Positions 36,721-44,608 of a stretch of DNA of 64,000 nt are shown here, in pieces. Location: positions 14,883 through 78,882 of the forward strand of contig JBFKDQ010000011.1 in assembly GCA_041619555.1 (NCBI GenBank). Direction: 5' to 3'. Numbering within the stretch: position 1 is the first letter of the stretch; each line of letters starts with the position of its first letter. The notes beneath the pieces were generated by a model. It saw only the letters and a list, made by a program, of their open reading frames with translations, was not told the DNA's origin and did no database searches. The position numbers were made by a program, and so were the translations under genes. The stretch is from Oceanococcus sp041619555 (GTDB lineage: Bacteria; Pseudomonadota; Gammaproteobacteria; Nevskiales; Oceanococcaceae).

Positions 36721-37230
36721 ATGTCGAGCCTGACCATGCATGGCGTGATGGTCCAGATCGGCGCCTGCGGGGTACTGATTACCGGCCCAGCCGGCTCCGG
36801 CAAGAGTCAACTGGGCCTGGAACTGCTCAGCCGCGGCCACCGATTCGTCGCCGACGACAGCGTCGAACTACAGCTCGACAAGGGTCAGCTGATGGCCGGG
36901 GGCATTGATGAAAGCAGCGACTTCCTCGCCTTGCGCTGTGGCGTCGTGGTCCAGGTCTCGCGCCAGTTTGGCGCCCGCGCGACCCTGCAACGCTGCCCGG
37001 TTCACCTGGTCGTCAGCCCGGGCCCCGCCCTGGTGCCCTTTGCCCCGCCGCCGGAAATCAGGCTGCTGGAGCAGCGCCTGCCGCACTATTTCGTGCAGAC
37101 CTTGCCCGGCTCCGCGGTCTGCATCGAGGCCCTGGCCTTTGCCTGGCAAGAACAACAGTCGGGCTACAGCGCAGCGGAGGAACTCGCCGCCCGCCAGGCG
37201 CAACGGATGCAGCCAGAAACTGATGTCTGA
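36721..37230 (+). CDS. hprK: Short, divergent HPr kinase/phosphorylase
   Basis: 169 residues, covering only the C-terminal catalytic domain of HprK (full-length enzymes have about 310). The Walker A loop GPAGSGKSQLGLELL and the RGHRFVADDSVEL segment are intact. The HprK signature, usually close to E-V-R-G-x-G-I-x-N/D-V-x2-LFG, reads LALRCGVVVQVSRQFG here, so key Gly and Asn/Asp positions have changed, and the later Pro-x-Arg-Pro-Gly-Arg-Asn loop is not apparent. It may be an altered or regulatory homologue. The start is 4 bases after the ptsN stop and the end overlaps rapZ by 8 bases. Confidence 0.82.
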   Translation: MSSLTMHGVMVQIGACGVLITGPAGSGKSQLGLELLSRGHRFVADDSVELQLDKGQLMAGGIDESSDFLALRCGVVVQVSRQFGARATLQRCPVHLVVSPGPALVPFAPPPEIRLLEQRLPHYFVQTLPGSAVCIEALAFAWQEQQSGYSAAEELAARQAQRMQPETDV

Positions 37231-38098
37231 AGCCCCCCTCGAACTGGTCATCGTCAGCGGGCTGTCAGGCGCCGGCAAAAGCATCGTGCTGGACATGCTG
37301 GAAGACCTCGATTTCTACTGCATCGATAATCTGCCGCTGAGCATTCTGGGCACCTTGCATCCCCGCGCCCTGGCCAGGAATGACCCCCGCTGCCAGCGTC
37401 TGGCGATCGGCATCGATGCACGCACAGACGGCCATATCGAAGCGGTGCCGACGCTGCTGGACACCTTGCGCAAGGCTTTCCCGGAATTCCGCATACGCAC
37501 CCTGTTCATGCAGGCCAGCCGCGAGGTGCTGTTACGCCGCTTTGCCGAGACCCGGCGCAAGCACCCTCTCTCCGCCCAGGGCCTGGGCCTTGCGGAGGCG
37601 CTGGATGCAGAACAGGAACTGCTGGCGCCACTCGCCGACATCGCCGAGATCACACTGAACACCAGCCAGACCAATCTGCATGAGCTGCGAGAACGGGTGC
37701 GCCATCTGATCGCCTCGGATACCGGCAAACACATGATGCTGCAACTGCAGTCATTCGGTTTCAAATACGGCGTTCCGGCCGGCGTGGATCTGGTTTTCGA
37801 CGTGCGCTGCCTGCCGAATCCGCACTGGCAACCTGCCCTGCGCAAGCAAAATGGCACGGATCCGGAGGTCGCCAGCTGGCTGCGGGCACAGCCTGAAGCA
37901 ATGGCCATGCGCGATGACATTCTCGGTTTTCTGCTGCGCTGGCTGCCGGCCTACCGTGCCCAGGATCGCAACTACCTCACCGTTGCCATTGGCTGCACCG
38001 GCGGCCAGCATCGCTCCGTCTTTCTGGTTGAAGAACTGGCCCGCGCATTGCAGGATGCCAGCTGCCAGATTCTGCTCCGCCATACGGAAATTCGATGA
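37223..38098 (+). CDS. rapZ: RNase adapter / nucleotide-binding protein RapZ
   Basis: 291 residues (E. coli RapZ 284). The N-terminal Walker A is VSGLSGAGKS, followed by DLDFYCIDNLP; the C-terminal RNA-binding domain includes SFGFKYGVPAGVDLVFDVRCLPNPHW and YLTVAIGCTGGQHRSVFLVE. In E. coli RapZ hands the sRNA GlmZ to RNase E and senses glucosamine-6-phosphate. The ATG at 37223 lies inside the hprK end and its stop overlaps the next start, so it is translationally linked both ways. Confidence 0.95.
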   Translation: MSEAPLELVIVSGLSGAGKSIVLDMLEDLDFYCIDNLPLSILGTLHPRALARNDPRCQRLAIGIDARTDGHIEAVPTLLDTLRKAFPEFRIRTLFMQASREVLLRRFAETRRKHPLSAQGLGLAEALDAEQELLAPLADIAEITLNTSQTNLHELRERVRHLIASDTGKHMMLQLQSFGFKYGVPAGVDLVFDVRCLPNPHWQPALRKQNGTDPEVASWLRAQPEAMAMRDDILGFLLRWLPAYRAQDRNYLTVAIGCTGGQHRSVFLVEELARALQDASCQILLRHTEIR

Positions 38099-38535
38099 CT
38101 CAAGAAACCGCTTTTCCCGGCCCCCAGAGCGGGGTGACCACGGCGGTGCTACTGATCACGCATGGTCAGCTGGGCGCCCATCTGGTCAGCACGGTGAGCG
38201 ACATGCTCGGCGGCAGCCTCAGCCTGCCCACCGCCGCCCTGGAGGTTCGCAGCGAACAGGACCCGGATCAACTGGTCGAACAGGGCAGAGCCCGCATCGC
38301 GGGGCTGGATCAAGGCTGCGGCGTACTGATCCTGACCGATGCCTTCGGCTCGACCCCCAGCAATATTGCCAACCGAATCGCCCAGCACGCGTCCTGCCGC
38401 GTCGTCGCCGGCCTGAATCTGCCGATGCTGATCAGAATTTACAACTACCCGAAACTACATCTCGACGCCCTGGCCGAAGCAGCCGTGCAAGGCGGGCGCC
38501 GGGGTGTGCTGTTATGCGAGGACTCTCGTCCGTGA
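38095..38535 (+). CDS. PTS mannose-family EIIA component
   Basis: 146 residues. The phospho-acceptor is His23 in AVLLITHGQLGAHL, followed by DQGCGVLILTDAFGSTPSNIANRI and NLPMLIRIYNY as in EIIA-Man proteins. No EIIB/EIIC/EIID genes accompany it, so it is likely a regulatory phospho-acceptor, as proposed for the equivalent protein in beta- and gammaproteobacteria with ptsN-hprK-rapZ clusters. It overlaps rapZ by ATGA and HPr by GTGA. Confidence 0.92.
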   Translation: MTQETAFPGPQSGVTTAVLLITHGQLGAHLVSTVSDMLGGSLSLPTAALEVRSEQDPDQLVEQGRARIAGLDQGCGVLILTDAFGSTPSNIANRIAQHASCRVVAGLNLPMLIRIYNYPKLHLDALAEAAVQGGRRGVLLCEDSRP

Positions 38536-38816
38536 GCGAATCCAGGCCACTGCAGAAACAACTGACCGTCATCAACAAGCTGGGCCTGCACGCCCGGGCA
38601 GCCGCCAAGCTGGTGACACTGGCTTCGGGCTTTCAGGCCTCGATCAGCCTGGAAAAAGGCCAGCGCAAGGTCAACGGCAAAAGCATCATGGGCGTGCTGA
38701 TGCTCGCCGCAGCACAAGGCAGCCAGGTTCTCGCCCATGCAGATGGTGAAGATGCGGAGGCCGCACTCAAGGCACTGGAAGCCCTGTTCGCAGACCGTTT
38801 CGGAGAGGACGCATGA
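38532..38816 (+). CDS. ptsH: Phosphocarrier protein HPr
   Basis: 94 residues. The EI-dependent phosphorylation site is His20 in NKLGLHARAAAKL. The regulatory serine site is Ser51 (equivalent to Ser46) in KVNGKSIMGVLML, the sequence typical of HPr proteins phosphorylated by HprK. I prefer the GTG at 38532: it has GAGGA at proper spacing and forms GTGA with the preceding stop. An in-frame ATG at 38514 is the alternative. Confidence 0.93.
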   Translation: MSESRPLQKQLTVINKLGLHARAAAKLVTLASGFQASISLEKGQRKVNGKSIMGVLMLAAAQGSQVLAHADGEDAEAALKALEALFADRFGEDA

Positions 38817-38846
38817 GGCCGACCGATGGCTACTCGGGCGTGAGTC

Positions 38847-40601
38847 ATGCCTGAAATCCAAGGCTTGCAGCTTGAAGGCATCGGCGTATCCCGCGGGATC
38901 GCAATCGGCCACGTACACAAGTTCCATGGAGATGATCTCGACGTTCCAGAAAGGCGCTTGGGGGAGGACGAGATCGAGGAGGAGTGCGAGCGCTATACCG
39001 CCGCCCGACAGAAAGCCAAGCTGCAACTGCGCAAGATCCGTGGCCGGATTCCACCTGATACACCGCGCGAGATCGCCTCTTTCATCGACACCCATCTGCT
39101 GATGCTGGATGACCGCACCCTCTCGGATGCGGTCATTGACATCATTCGCCAGGATCATCGCAATGCCGAAGCCGCGCTGCGCCAGCAATGCGAAAACTTG
39201 GTCACGGTTTTCGAGCAAATGGACGATGCCTATCTGCGCAGCCGGCGGGATGATGTCGAACATGTGGTTGTGCGCATTCAGCGCATTCTGCTCAGAGGCG
39301 AAAAAACTCTGGACGTATCGGAACAATCCGATGCCACGGTCGTCGTCGCCGACGACATCACCCCCGCCGACGCCATCCTGCTGAGCCAGCAGGGCGTGAT
39401 GGGCTTCATCACCGAATACGGCGGCCCGCTCTCCCACACGGCCATTCTGGCCCGCAGCCTGGGCATTCCGGCTATTGTCGGCGTACATCATGCGCGCCGA
39501 AGCCTGAATGATGGCGACGAGATCCTGCTCGACGGTCGCGAAGGTCGTGCGGTCGCCCGGCCAAGCGCGGAAGACCGCGCAGAGTATCTCGCCCGCCAGG
39601 AATCCGAAACGCGCTTCCGGCAGATGCTGGAACAATTGCGTGATGTCCCCTCGGTGACCACGGACGGCCAGCCCATCGAATTGCTGTGCAATATCGAACT
39701 GCCGGCCGATACCGCCCACGCCCATGGCGTCGGCGCGGCAGGCGTCGGGCTGTACCGTACCGAATTCCTGTACATGAATCGCGACGATTCACCCGATGAG
39801 GAAGAGCAGTACCAGGCTTACGTCAACGTGATCCAGGCGGTCGACGGGCCGATCACCATCCGCACCCTGGACCTGGGCGCCGACAAACAGGTCGACTCCG
39901 GACGCGTGCAGGGCCCAACGCCGAACAATCCGGCCCTGGGGCTGCGGGCGATCCGACTTTGCCTCAAGGACGAGGCCATGTTTCGCGTGCAACTGCGCGC
40001 CCTGCTGCGAGCCTCCGCGCATGGGCCGGTCAAGATCATGCTGCCGATGATTTCCAACCTCGATGAATTGCTGCGCACCCGGCACCTGATCGAAGACATC
40101 AAGCAGGAACTGCGCAACGAAGGCCGAGGCTTCGACGCCAGCCTGTCGGTGGGCGCGATGATCGAAGTCCCTGCCGCAGCCCTGGCGGCTCCGTTGCTCG
40201 CCCGACACGCCGATTTCTTTTCCATCGGCACCAACGATCTCATCCAGTACACCCTGGCGATTGACCGCGTGGATGATGAGGTCAACTACCTGTATGACCC
40301 GCTGCACCCGGCCGTTCTGCAACTGATCCATATGACCATTGATGCCGGCCACCGCGCTGGTATTCCGGTGTCCATGTGCGGCGAGATGGCCGGCGACACC
40401 CATTACACCCGTCTGTTACTGGCCCTGGGACTGACCGAATTCTCCATGCACCCCTCCAGCGTGCTGGAGGTCAAGAAACTGATCCGGGAATCGAACCTGG
40501 AAACTTTGCGCGCCACCGGCCAGAAACTGATCGATACCCGCGACCCGCTGGAGGTCCAGAAACTCATCCAAGAACTGGCCGGCCAGCCTGACGCGATCTG
40601 A
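38847..40601 (+). CDS. ptsI: PTS enzyme I
   Basis: 584 residues, standard sugar-type EI length with no GAF domain, so it is not EI-Ntr/PtsP. The phospho-histidine is near residue 197 in YGGPLSHTAILAR. The PEP-binding TIM-barrel includes VGAAGVGLYRTEFLYM, TIRTLDLGADKQ, FFSIGTNDLIQYTLAIDR and the active-site cysteine in VSMCGEMAGD. It transfers phosphate from PEP to HPr. Last gene of the cluster, 30 bases after HPr. With no permease encoded nearby, the chain probably feeds EIIA regulators. Confidence 0.96.
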   Translation: MPEIQGLQLEGIGVSRGIAIGHVHKFHGDDLDVPERRLGEDEIEEECERYTAARQKAKLQLRKIRGRIPPDTPREIASFIDTHLLMLDDRTLSDAVIDIIRQDHRNAEAALRQQCENLVTVFEQMDDAYLRSRRDDVEHVVVRIQRILLRGEKTLDVSEQSDATVVVADDITPADAILLSQQGVMGFITEYGGPLSHTAILARSLGIPAIVGVHHARRSLNDGDEILLDGREGRAVARPSAEDRAEYLARQESETRFRQMLEQLRDVPSVTTDGQPIELLCNIELPADTAHAHGVGAAGVGLYRTEFLYMNRDDSPDEEEQYQAYVNVIQAVDGPITIRTLDLGADKQVDSGRVQGPTPNNPALGLRAIRLCLKDEAMFRVQLRALLRASAHGPVKIMLPMISNLDELLRTRHLIEDIKQELRNEGRGFDASLSVGAMIEVPAAALAAPLLARHADFFSIGTNDLIQYTLAIDRVDDEVNYLYDPLHPAVLQLIHMTIDAGHRAGIPVSMCGEMAGDTHYTRLLLALGLTEFSMHPSSVLEVKKLIRESNLETLRATGQKLIDTRDPLEVQKLIQELAGQPDAI

Positions 40602-40784
40602 TCGCGACCGCCTGACGGCTGCGGGCGCCAACATGCCGGAGCGAGGCTGCTACGCGAGGCGCTCTCAAGGCGATTGCTGCGATTATGGACAAAGCTTGGA
40701 TCCCGTGGCACTTTAGCCTTGTCTGTCGCCGGCAATCTCTGCCACTCTTGGCGACGCTTCGTTACACAAGTCTTGGGGGACTAC

Positions 40785-42485
40785 ATGGGCACAGCGCTGG
40801 AAGACCAGACGCCACTGGCACGACTTTATCACTGGGAAAAAACGCAACCGGACCGGGTTCATTTCATCCAGCCCGTCGGCGATGGTCAGGTCAAGGAATA
40901 CACCTGGAAGCAGGCCATGCAGCAGGTCCGCAGCATGGCCGCCTACCTGCAGTCTCTCGACATACCAAAAAACTCCCAGATCGCCCTGCTCGGCAAGAAC
41001 ACGGCCCACTGGATGATGGCGGACTGGGCCATCTGGATGGCCGGCCATTGCACCGTGCCGATTTACCCCACGCTGAATGCCGACACCGTGAGCTACATCC
41101 TGGAGCACAGCGAATCCAAACTGATATTCATCGGCCGCCTTGAGGCCAGCGACTGGCAGGAGATGCAGAACGGCATCCCCGAAGGCATGCCGCGGATCGG
41201 CCTGCCACTGAGCCCGGAAAATATCGGTGGCGAGAACTGGGACGACATCGTGACCAAAACCGCGCCGCTGGAAGGCGAGCCGGACCGGGGCATGGATGAA
41301 ATGGCCACCATCGTCTACACCTCGGGAAGCACCGGGCAACCCAAGGGCGTGATGCACAATTTCAACGCCTTCCGGGTGGCCGGCACCAGTCTCGTGGACA
41401 TGATGAAAATCAACGGCAGGACGGTGGACGATGAGGATCGCCTGCTGTCCTATCTGCCGCTGGCCCATGTCTTCGAACGGGTTTGCGTGGAGAATCTGTC
41501 GATCTACTTTGGCTGCCAGGTCTATTTCAACGACACCCTGGCGACCTTCGTCACCGACTTGCGACGCGCCAAGCCCACCCTGTTCTTTTCCGTGCCGCGT
41601 CTATGGACCAAGTTCCAGGCCGGCGTATTCGCCAAATTGCCGGCCAAGAAGCAGAACCTGCTGTTCAAGATTCCGATTCTCAACAAGAAGGTCAAGCGCA
41701 AGATCCTCGAACAACTGGGGCTTGAGCATGTGCGTTTCGCCGGCACCGGATCGGCACCGTTGTCGGCGGACACGATCAACTGGTATCGCAAGATCGGCGT
41801 CGAACTGCTGGAAGGTTATGGCATGAGCGAAAACCTCGCCTACTCCCATTTCAGCAAACCGGGCGATGCCAAGATCGGCTACGTCGGCACCTCCAACCCC
41901 GGCGTGATCACCAAGATCGCCGAGAACGGCGAGATTCTGGTCAAGAGCCCTGCCGACATGATGGGCTACTACAAGGCCGAGGATAAGACCCGCGAGACCT
42001 TTACCGAAGATGGCTTCCTCAAGACCGGCGACATGGGCGCAGTCGATGAGGGCGGCCGCCTGAAGATCACCGGACGCGTCAAGGAACTGTTCAAAATCAG
42101 CAAGGGCAAATATGTCGCCCCGGCGCCGATCGAGAACAAACTGATCAACCACCCCAAGATCGAGGCTGTTTGTGTCGGCGGCGCCAATCAGGCCGCCACC
42201 TTTGCCCAGATCATGCTGTCGGATGAGGCGCTCAAGGAAACGCAGAATCCCGAGGCGCGAGCCGCATTGGAAAACGAAATCGCGCAGATGCTGGATGAAG
42301 TCAATGCCACCCTGGACCACCATGAACGCATGCAGTTCGCGGTCATCGTGAACGAACAGTGGAGCATCGAGAACGGATTCCTGACCCCGACCATGAAGAT
42401 CAAGCGCAATGTGCTGGAAGAGCACTACGAACCCAGAATCGAAAAGTGGTTCAAGGCGAAGAAGAAGGTGATCTGGGACAGCTGA
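40785..42485 (+). CDS. AMP-dependent (long-chain) acyl-CoA synthetase
   Basis: 566 residues, soluble, ANL superfamily. Adenylation motif YTSGSTGQPKGVMHNF; the SYLPLAHVFER and LLEGYGMSENLAYSHFSKPGD segments; the hinge FLKTGDMGAVDEGGRLKITGR; and the C-terminal FKISKGKYVAPAPIENKL. The LPLAHVFER and APAPIE signatures place it with long-chain fatty-acyl-CoA synthetases, including the bubblegum-like ones. ATG at 40785 has a GGGGGA site; the longer frame to 40674 is rejected. The 183-base gap before it shows no gene. A strong terminator follows. Confidence 0.92.
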   Translation: MGTALEDQTPLARLYHWEKTQPDRVHFIQPVGDGQVKEYTWKQAMQQVRSMAAYLQSLDIPKNSQIALLGKNTAHWMMADWAIWMAGHCTVPIYPTLNADTVSYILEHSESKLIFIGRLEASDWQEMQNGIPEGMPRIGLPLSPENIGGENWDDIVTKTAPLEGEPDRGMDEMATIVYTSGSTGQPKGVMHNFNAFRVAGTSLVDMMKINGRTVDDEDRLLSYLPLAHVFERVCVENLSIYFGCQVYFNDTLATFVTDLRRAKPTLFFSVPRLWTKFQAGVFAKLPAKKQNLLFKIPILNKKVKRKILEQLGLEHVRFAGTGSAPLSADTINWYRKIGVELLEGYGMSENLAYSHFSKPGDAKIGYVGTSNPGVITKIAENGEILVKSPADMMGYYKAEDKTRETFTEDGFLKTGDMGAVDEGGRLKITGRVKELFKISKGKYVAPAPIENKLINHPKIEAVCVGGANQAATFAQIMLSDEALKETQNPEARAALENEIAQMLDEVNATLDHHERMQFAVIVNEQWSIENGFLTPTMKIKRNVLEEHYEPRIEKWFKAKKKVIWDS

Positions 42486-42504
42486 GCGCGCAAATTACAC
42501 CCGC

Positions 42505-42532
42505 AACGCCCGGCACGTCCGGGCGTTTTTTT
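42505..42532 (+). terminator. Rho-independent terminator after the acyl-CoA synthetase
   Basis: A 9-bp stem (AACGCCCGG at 42505-42513 with CCGGGCGTT at 42519-42527) and a 5-base loop run into a tract of seven T (42526-42532), 20 bases past the stop. Confidence 0.93.
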
Positions 42533-42574
42533 GCCCGCGCGACGCCAGGGCGCCGCCTGCCGACACGCCGCGAC

Positions 42575-43111
42575 TCAGGGCAGCAGGCGAAATCCGGCCT
42601 GGACCTGACGCCAGATGGGCTCCAGCTCTTCAAACTGCTGCGGGCTGGCACTCAGGCTCAGCAGGTACTGGCTGCCACCGGACACCATCAGCCAGTTGCG
42701 ACTTCTCACCGCATGTCCGGGACCGATCTGGTACTGATATTCCACCCGCACCGCATCCATGACCCCTGGATTCAGGGCTTCATGCTGCTGCGCAATCAAC
42801 TCACGCTGCTTGCCGAAATGCGCCATCCGCGGCACCCGGAAAGCCACGTATTCGGACAGCTTGGCCGGCTCCCCATCGGTGCGCTGATCCCAGTTCACGG
42901 CGATCCGGACTGCAGGATCGGCATCCTGTTGCAGCAGCAGACGCAGCCCCGCATAACCAACGCTGACCGACCATCCAGACGGGATCTGCAGCGCATAACC
43001 CGCTTCGAGGTCGCGCAGGGACGTGGCAGCCGCAGGCGCCTGCTCGGGGGCGGGCAGGTCGCTGCAGGCCAGCAAGGCCAGCAGCCCACACACCGCGATC
43101 AGCTGCTTCAT
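42575..43111 (-). CDS. Putative lipoprotein
   Basis: 178 residues with a lipoprotein signal (MKQLIAVCGLLALLACSD; lipobox LLAC, Asp after the Ser). The mature part has an Ala/Pro-rich linker, then a compact domain beginning AGYALQIPSGWSVSVGYAG, of the style seen in DcrB/PsbP-like periplasmic domains (weak resemblance only). It overlaps the upstream phosphatase gene by ATGA, so the two form an operon. Convergent with the acyl-CoA synthetase. Confidence 0.7.
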   Translation of the reverse strand: MKQLIAVCGLLALLACSDLPAPEQAPAAATSLRDLEAGYALQIPSGWSVSVGYAGLRLLLQQDADPAVRIAVNWDQRTDGEPAKLSEYVAFRVPRMAHFGKQRELIAQQHEALNPGVMDAVRVEYQYQIGPGHAVRSRNWLMVSGGSQYLLSLSASPQQFEELEPIWRQVQAGFRLLP

Positions 43112-44358
43112 GGCGTCTGCGCAACCGTTTCTTCGTAAACCGGAACCGGCATCCCGGCCTCATCGACCGTGCTGGAAACCCCCGCACCATCTTCGCCATG
43201 TTCGACCGCGTACATCGCCACGGTCATGCTGCCGGCGGCGTCGAGTTCCACCCAGAAAAAACCGAAGGTCCCGCCCTGCTGCACCTTGACCTCATTTCTT
43301 GAGGTGTTGCGCAAGGACCTGAACTTTCCACCCGCCCCAGACAACAGGAACTGGGTTTTGCCACAGCTGGCCACCGGATTCAGCCATTGCAGATCGTGGT
43401 CATGCCCTTGCAGCATCAGATCGACCTGCCCGCAGACCGTTTCCTCCAACATGGCCTTGTACTGCGAACCGCGGCAGGAGGGATCGGCCATTGGCGTGGT
43501 GCCCGGCTCGACCAATCCGTAGCCGACCGGAAAAGCGGTACAGCCATCCAGTGCGGGCCCCGAGGGAGGCGGCGGCACTTCAGCCAGGTCATAGCTTCCC
43601 GCGTTGCCATGGTCACCATTTGAAAGATACGGATGATGGGCCAGAGCCAATTTCCACTGGGCCTTGCTGGCCGCCAAGGCTCCCTGCAACCAGGCGCTCT
43701 GATCCAGCAGATAATCTTCAAACCCTTCCGAATACCAGCCATTGTCATCGCGCAGGTAATGCGTCAAGGGGCTGGAATCCAGTACAAAGACCTCAACCAG
43801 GGGATTGCCGCCAGCCGGCCAGGTCTGACTGTAGAAACGTGCGGGCATCACCCACTTGCTGGATTGGGCCGAATACTCCACCTGAAAATCGCCACGCGCA
43901 TTGCGTCGGCCTTCGCCGAAAAAGCCCCCTTCCTCGGCAAACGCATTGGCCAGCGAGTTGTCATGATTGCCGAGCGCAACGAGGAACGGAAACTCCAGAT
44001 TTTGATAGGGAATCTCGAAGGTATCCTGGAAACGCGCACTGTCTGCCGAATCGACCCCCTGTTCGTAGATGTTGTCGCCGGCCAGGGTCGCGAAATCACA
44101 GCCACGCAGGGCGCAAACCTGCTCGACGACCTGCGCGACCGCAACCTGGCCGTGCTCCGCGTCGATGTTCTGGGGCTGCGGGCAAACCGCCTCATCCTGT
44201 ATTTCGGTGCAATAGCCGGTGCCGACATCCCCCAAGGCGATGAAGCGCACCTTGCCGCCGGCCTGGGCTTCCATCGTGGTGTCCGAATTGGCGCCACAGC
44301 CGCCAAGCAGGCTGCTTGCGACAACCAGCAAGGCGAATCGGAATCCTGTTCTGTTCAT
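43108..44358 (-). CDS. Purple-acid-phosphatase-like metallophosphoesterase lipoprotein
   Basis: 416 residues. The signal ends in lipobox LLGGC. Calcineurin-like metal motifs appear in order: IALGDVGTG, LAGDNIYEQGVDS, ALGNHDNS, ALAHHPYLSNGDHGN and LQGHDHDLQW. These match the purple acid (tartrate-resistant type) phosphatase group. Several extra cysteines (YCTEIQDEAVC, CALRGC, SCRGS, ETVC) suggest disulfides in the mature periplasmic or surface protein. ATG at 44358 is chosen; the longer frame lacks a sensible N-terminus. It shares an operon with the following lipoprotein gene and diverges from the acylase gene. Confidence 0.87.
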   Translation of the reverse strand: MNRTGFRFALLVVASSLLGGCGANSDTTMEAQAGGKVRFIALGDVGTGYCTEIQDEAVCPQPQNIDAEHGQVAVAQVVEQVCALRGCDFATLAGDNIYEQGVDSADSARFQDTFEIPYQNLEFPFLVALGNHDNSLANAFAEEGGFFGEGRRNARGDFQVEYSAQSSKWVMPARFYSQTWPAGGNPLVEVFVLDSSPLTHYLRDDNGWYSEGFEDYLLDQSAWLQGALAASKAQWKLALAHHPYLSNGDHGNAGSYDLAEVPPPPSGPALDGCTAFPVGYGLVEPGTTPMADPSCRGSQYKAMLEETVCGQVDLMLQGHDHDLQWLNPVASCGKTQFLLSGAGGKFRSLRNTSRNEVKVQQGGTFGFFWVELDAAGSMTVAMYAVEHGEDGAGVSSTVDEAGMPVPVYEETVAQTP

Positions 44359-44578
44359 ACTGCCTCTACCCTGCACTCGATGATGATTTGCTCCACACCG
44401 CTCAGTATGTAACATGCACTGCAAGTTGGCGAAGACCCATGCAGGAAAAATCCGTGCCGCGGTGACCAACTGCGCTGCCTGCGAAGCAGGCCGAAACACC
44501 AGCGCCTGATCGCCAGATCGGTGCGGATGAAGCCCTGGAGTGAGCCGCCGGCACAATACGCGACAGCAGAACGCAATC

Positions 44579-44594
44579 GTGCGTGATCACGCAC
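44579..44594. promoter_or_regulatory. 16-bp perfect palindrome upstream of the acylase gene
   Basis: GTGCGTGATCACGCAC is an exact inverted repeat ending 14 bases before the acylase ATG and adjoining its GGTGGAG ribosome site. It is a candidate operator or a hairpin that could mask translation. It lies in the 250-base divergent region between two secreted-protein genes, which holds no other gene I can support. Confidence 0.5.
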
Positions 44595-44608
44595 AAGGTG
44601 GAGACAAG

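Noticed and set aside
40700..40730. TGGCAC-like sigma-54 element upstream of the acyl-CoA synthetase
   Set aside because: The -12 TTGC element is not at the required distance.
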